Shown: positions 6,778 through 7,967 of the stretch, one piece after another
Layout: every line of letters starts with the position of its first letter
How positions within the stretch are numbered: the first letter of the stretch is position 1
NCBI GenBank assembly: GCA_947461645.1
Contig: CANHMN010000067.1
Span: 1 to 7,967, forward strand
Length of the DNA stretch: 7,967 nucleotides
Origin: Chitinophagaceae bacterium
Lineage (GTDB): Bacteria; Bacteroidota; Bacteroidia; Chitinophagales; Chitinophagaceae
Reading direction: 5' to 3'
Position numbers and translations under genes: made by a program
Notes under the pieces: generated by a model
Database searches by the model: none
Told to the model about the DNA's origin: nothing
The model's input: only the letters and a program-made list of their open reading frames with translations

Positions 6778-7967
6778 CTATCTAACCTCCTGTATTTGTT
6801 TGTCTTTAGGGTATTTTACCTGGTAGCTGAACCTCACTTTTTTAGTTTCTCCCGGAGCCAGTTTTATTTCCCAATTCATGAAACCGGTTTCAGGATCTAC
6901 TGTTGCACCACCATCATCTTTTAAAGTAACTTCAATTTGCTTGTCTCTGCTGATGGGGTACTGATCTTGCAAATTAAGTGCTATAGCTTGTTTTTTATTG
7001 TTTCTGATGGTGATTTCATAGGTGTAGAAATTTTGTCGCTGGTCGCCTTTTCTCTGACCCAAAGTTTGCTTGATTGTTTTTCTTTCTACAACAACACGCT
7101 TATCTCTTCCCAAGGAAAGCTGTAAAGTATCGCTTGTGATGTTAGGATCGAGGTATGATTTTCCCAAATAAACATTATCCATGATGATATTGCTTTGTCC
7201 TGGAAGTAGATTCAACTCGCTCCATTGGGTAATTTTTGCAACAAGGAACGCATCGTTATCCAATTTCGGGATGCTTAGGTGTTGGTAGATAACATCAATT
7301 TTTTCTTCTTTGATGTTTACGCTGTAAGCCATTCCATCGGTTGGAATATCATATGGCAATTCTATTTCGTAATTGATGTTCAGTTGACTTTCAGAAAGCT
7401 GCAGATAGTTAGATACATCTGATTCTTTCGCCAGCATTTTTAGTGATTTTGTATTATCAGCGTATTCAACTTCATCCTTAAACATTTGCGGAGCTGCATT
7501 TGTTACGACAACTTCATTAGTACTCCTTACAAGCGTTTGATACAAAACAGGGGTATACAATTGCATGTAGATTGGATAGAGCATGGGGGAATTGTTGTTC
7601 ATATTAGGATTGCTTGTGCTTAGGGTTAGCTTAACACCGCTCCAATCTAATCCGGTGGTTTGAGACACCATTGCCTTGTAAACCAGCTTGAAAGTGTTGT
7701 CAATGGTTTTTACCCTGATGTCGTAATTCGGAATCCAACCTGCATTTCTTGTGAAGTAGCTGCAATCAAAATCTGCCAGACCTGCCTCTTTGGACATCAC
7801 CTGAAGGATTAGCTGCCCCACAGGCTTTGATGGTGTGCTTTCGTAGGCAAGTTGATCAAGTAGTTGAAGCCTGTTGTTAATCTCTTCGATTTTTTGATTG
7901 ATGGAATCCCTTTTTACACTGATGTCATAATTGCGTTGTTTAAGCAGACTTATTTTATCTGTATAAA
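6778..7967 (-). CDS. DUF4139 (mucoidy inhibitor MuiA-like) protein, N-terminus cut by window edge
   Basis: The frame is open from the right edge to the TAG at 6778-6780 and shows 395 C-terminal residues. The first Val/Met possibilities inside the window, such as the GTG at 7821, are not real starts, because the preceding 48 codons are also open and belong to the same protein. Those codons encode a charged helix (KRDSINQKIEEINNRLQLL) that should be the coiled coil lying between the DUF4140 and DUF4139 domains. The DUF4139 domain then begins with the family signature NAGWIPNYD (7720-7746). It closes with a beta-rich segment containing YEITIRNN, LQDQYPISRDKQIEV and the TGFMNWEIKLAPGE turn. Related proteins in this phylum usually have a signal peptide and about 550-650 residues, and their molecular function is unknown. 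The name comes from a mucoidy phenotype and should not be taken as a mechanism. The gene converges on walJ with 13 bases between the stop codons. Confidence 0.88.
   Translation of the reverse strand, partial: YTDKISLLKQRNYDISVKRDSINQKIEEINNRLQLLDQLAYESTPSKPVGQLILQVMSKEAGLADFDCSYFTRNAGWIPNYDIRVKTIDNTFKLVYKAMVSQTTGLDWSGVKLTLSTSNPNMNNNSPMLYPIYMQLYTPVLYQTLVRSTNEVVVTNAAPQMFKDEVEYADNTKSLKMLAKESDVSNYLQLSESQLNINYEIELPYDIPTDGMAYSVNIKEEKIDVIYQHLSIPKLDNDAFLVAKITQWSELNLLPGQSNIIMDNVYLGKSYLDPNITSDTLQLSLGRDKRVVVERKTIKQTLGQRKGDQRQNFYTYEITIRNNKKQAIALNLQDQYPISRDKQIEVTLKDDGGATVDPETGFMNWEIKLAPGETKKVRFSYQVKYPKDKQIQEVR

Noticed and set aside
6937..7125. Rightward open frame of 62 codons
   Set aside because: It is antisense to the well-supported DUF4139 domain.
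7819..7821. GTG at 7821 as start of the DUF4139 gene
   Set aside because: The frame stays open for 48 more codons to the window edge and encodes the expected coiled coil, so the true start is outside the window.

Overview
The window looks like chromosomal DNA from a member of the Bacteroidota, plausibly near the Chitinophagales or Sphingobacteriales; the order is a guess. The signs are moderate to low GC, start codons without Shine-Dalgarno sequences, upstream octamers of the Bacteroidota -7 type (TAnnTTTG), a PhoB-like regulator with the VGDRTIDVHIRK recognition-helix region typical of this phylum, and a DUF4139 protein. All five intact or partial neighbours look native. I see no insertion sequence, tRNA, rRNA, CRISPR array or phage gene.

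Layout: (1) Positions 1-3931 read leftwards. A secreted protein of about 740 residues is followed after 25 bases by an ABC exporter whose last part lies beyond the left edge. The secreted protein has a long helical body and a C-terminal domain that I read as caspase-hemoglobinase-like, with a His/Cys pair. I know of no named family for it. (2) A divergent intergenic region of roughly 150-265 bases, depending on the start chosen for the secreted protein, separates this pair from a rightward group. (3) Positions 4080-6764 read rightwards: an OmpR/PhoB-type response regulator, a sensor histidine kinase with two membrane helices and almost no external loop, and a metallo-beta-lactamase-fold protein of the WalJ/YycJ/VicX family. 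This order matches the vicRKX / walRK...J arrangement of Firmicutes. The metallo-hydrolase ends in QLDLF, the textbook sliding-clamp-binding pentapeptide. (4) Positions 6778-7967 read leftwards and hold the C-terminal part of a DUF4139 (MuiA-like) protein whose N-terminus lies outside the window. Its probable intrinsic terminator sits inside the final codons of the convergent metallo-hydrolase gene.

How they may work together: the regulator and kinase almost certainly form a cognate pair. The metallo-hydrolase may be co-transcribed or simply linked, and its tail suggests a job at the replication fork or in repair. The secreted protein and exporter may be co-expressed, but nothing in the sequence shows that they act on one substrate. 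The two items most worth following up are the caspase-like secreted protein and the clamp-motif-bearing WalJ homologue in a vicRKX-like cluster.
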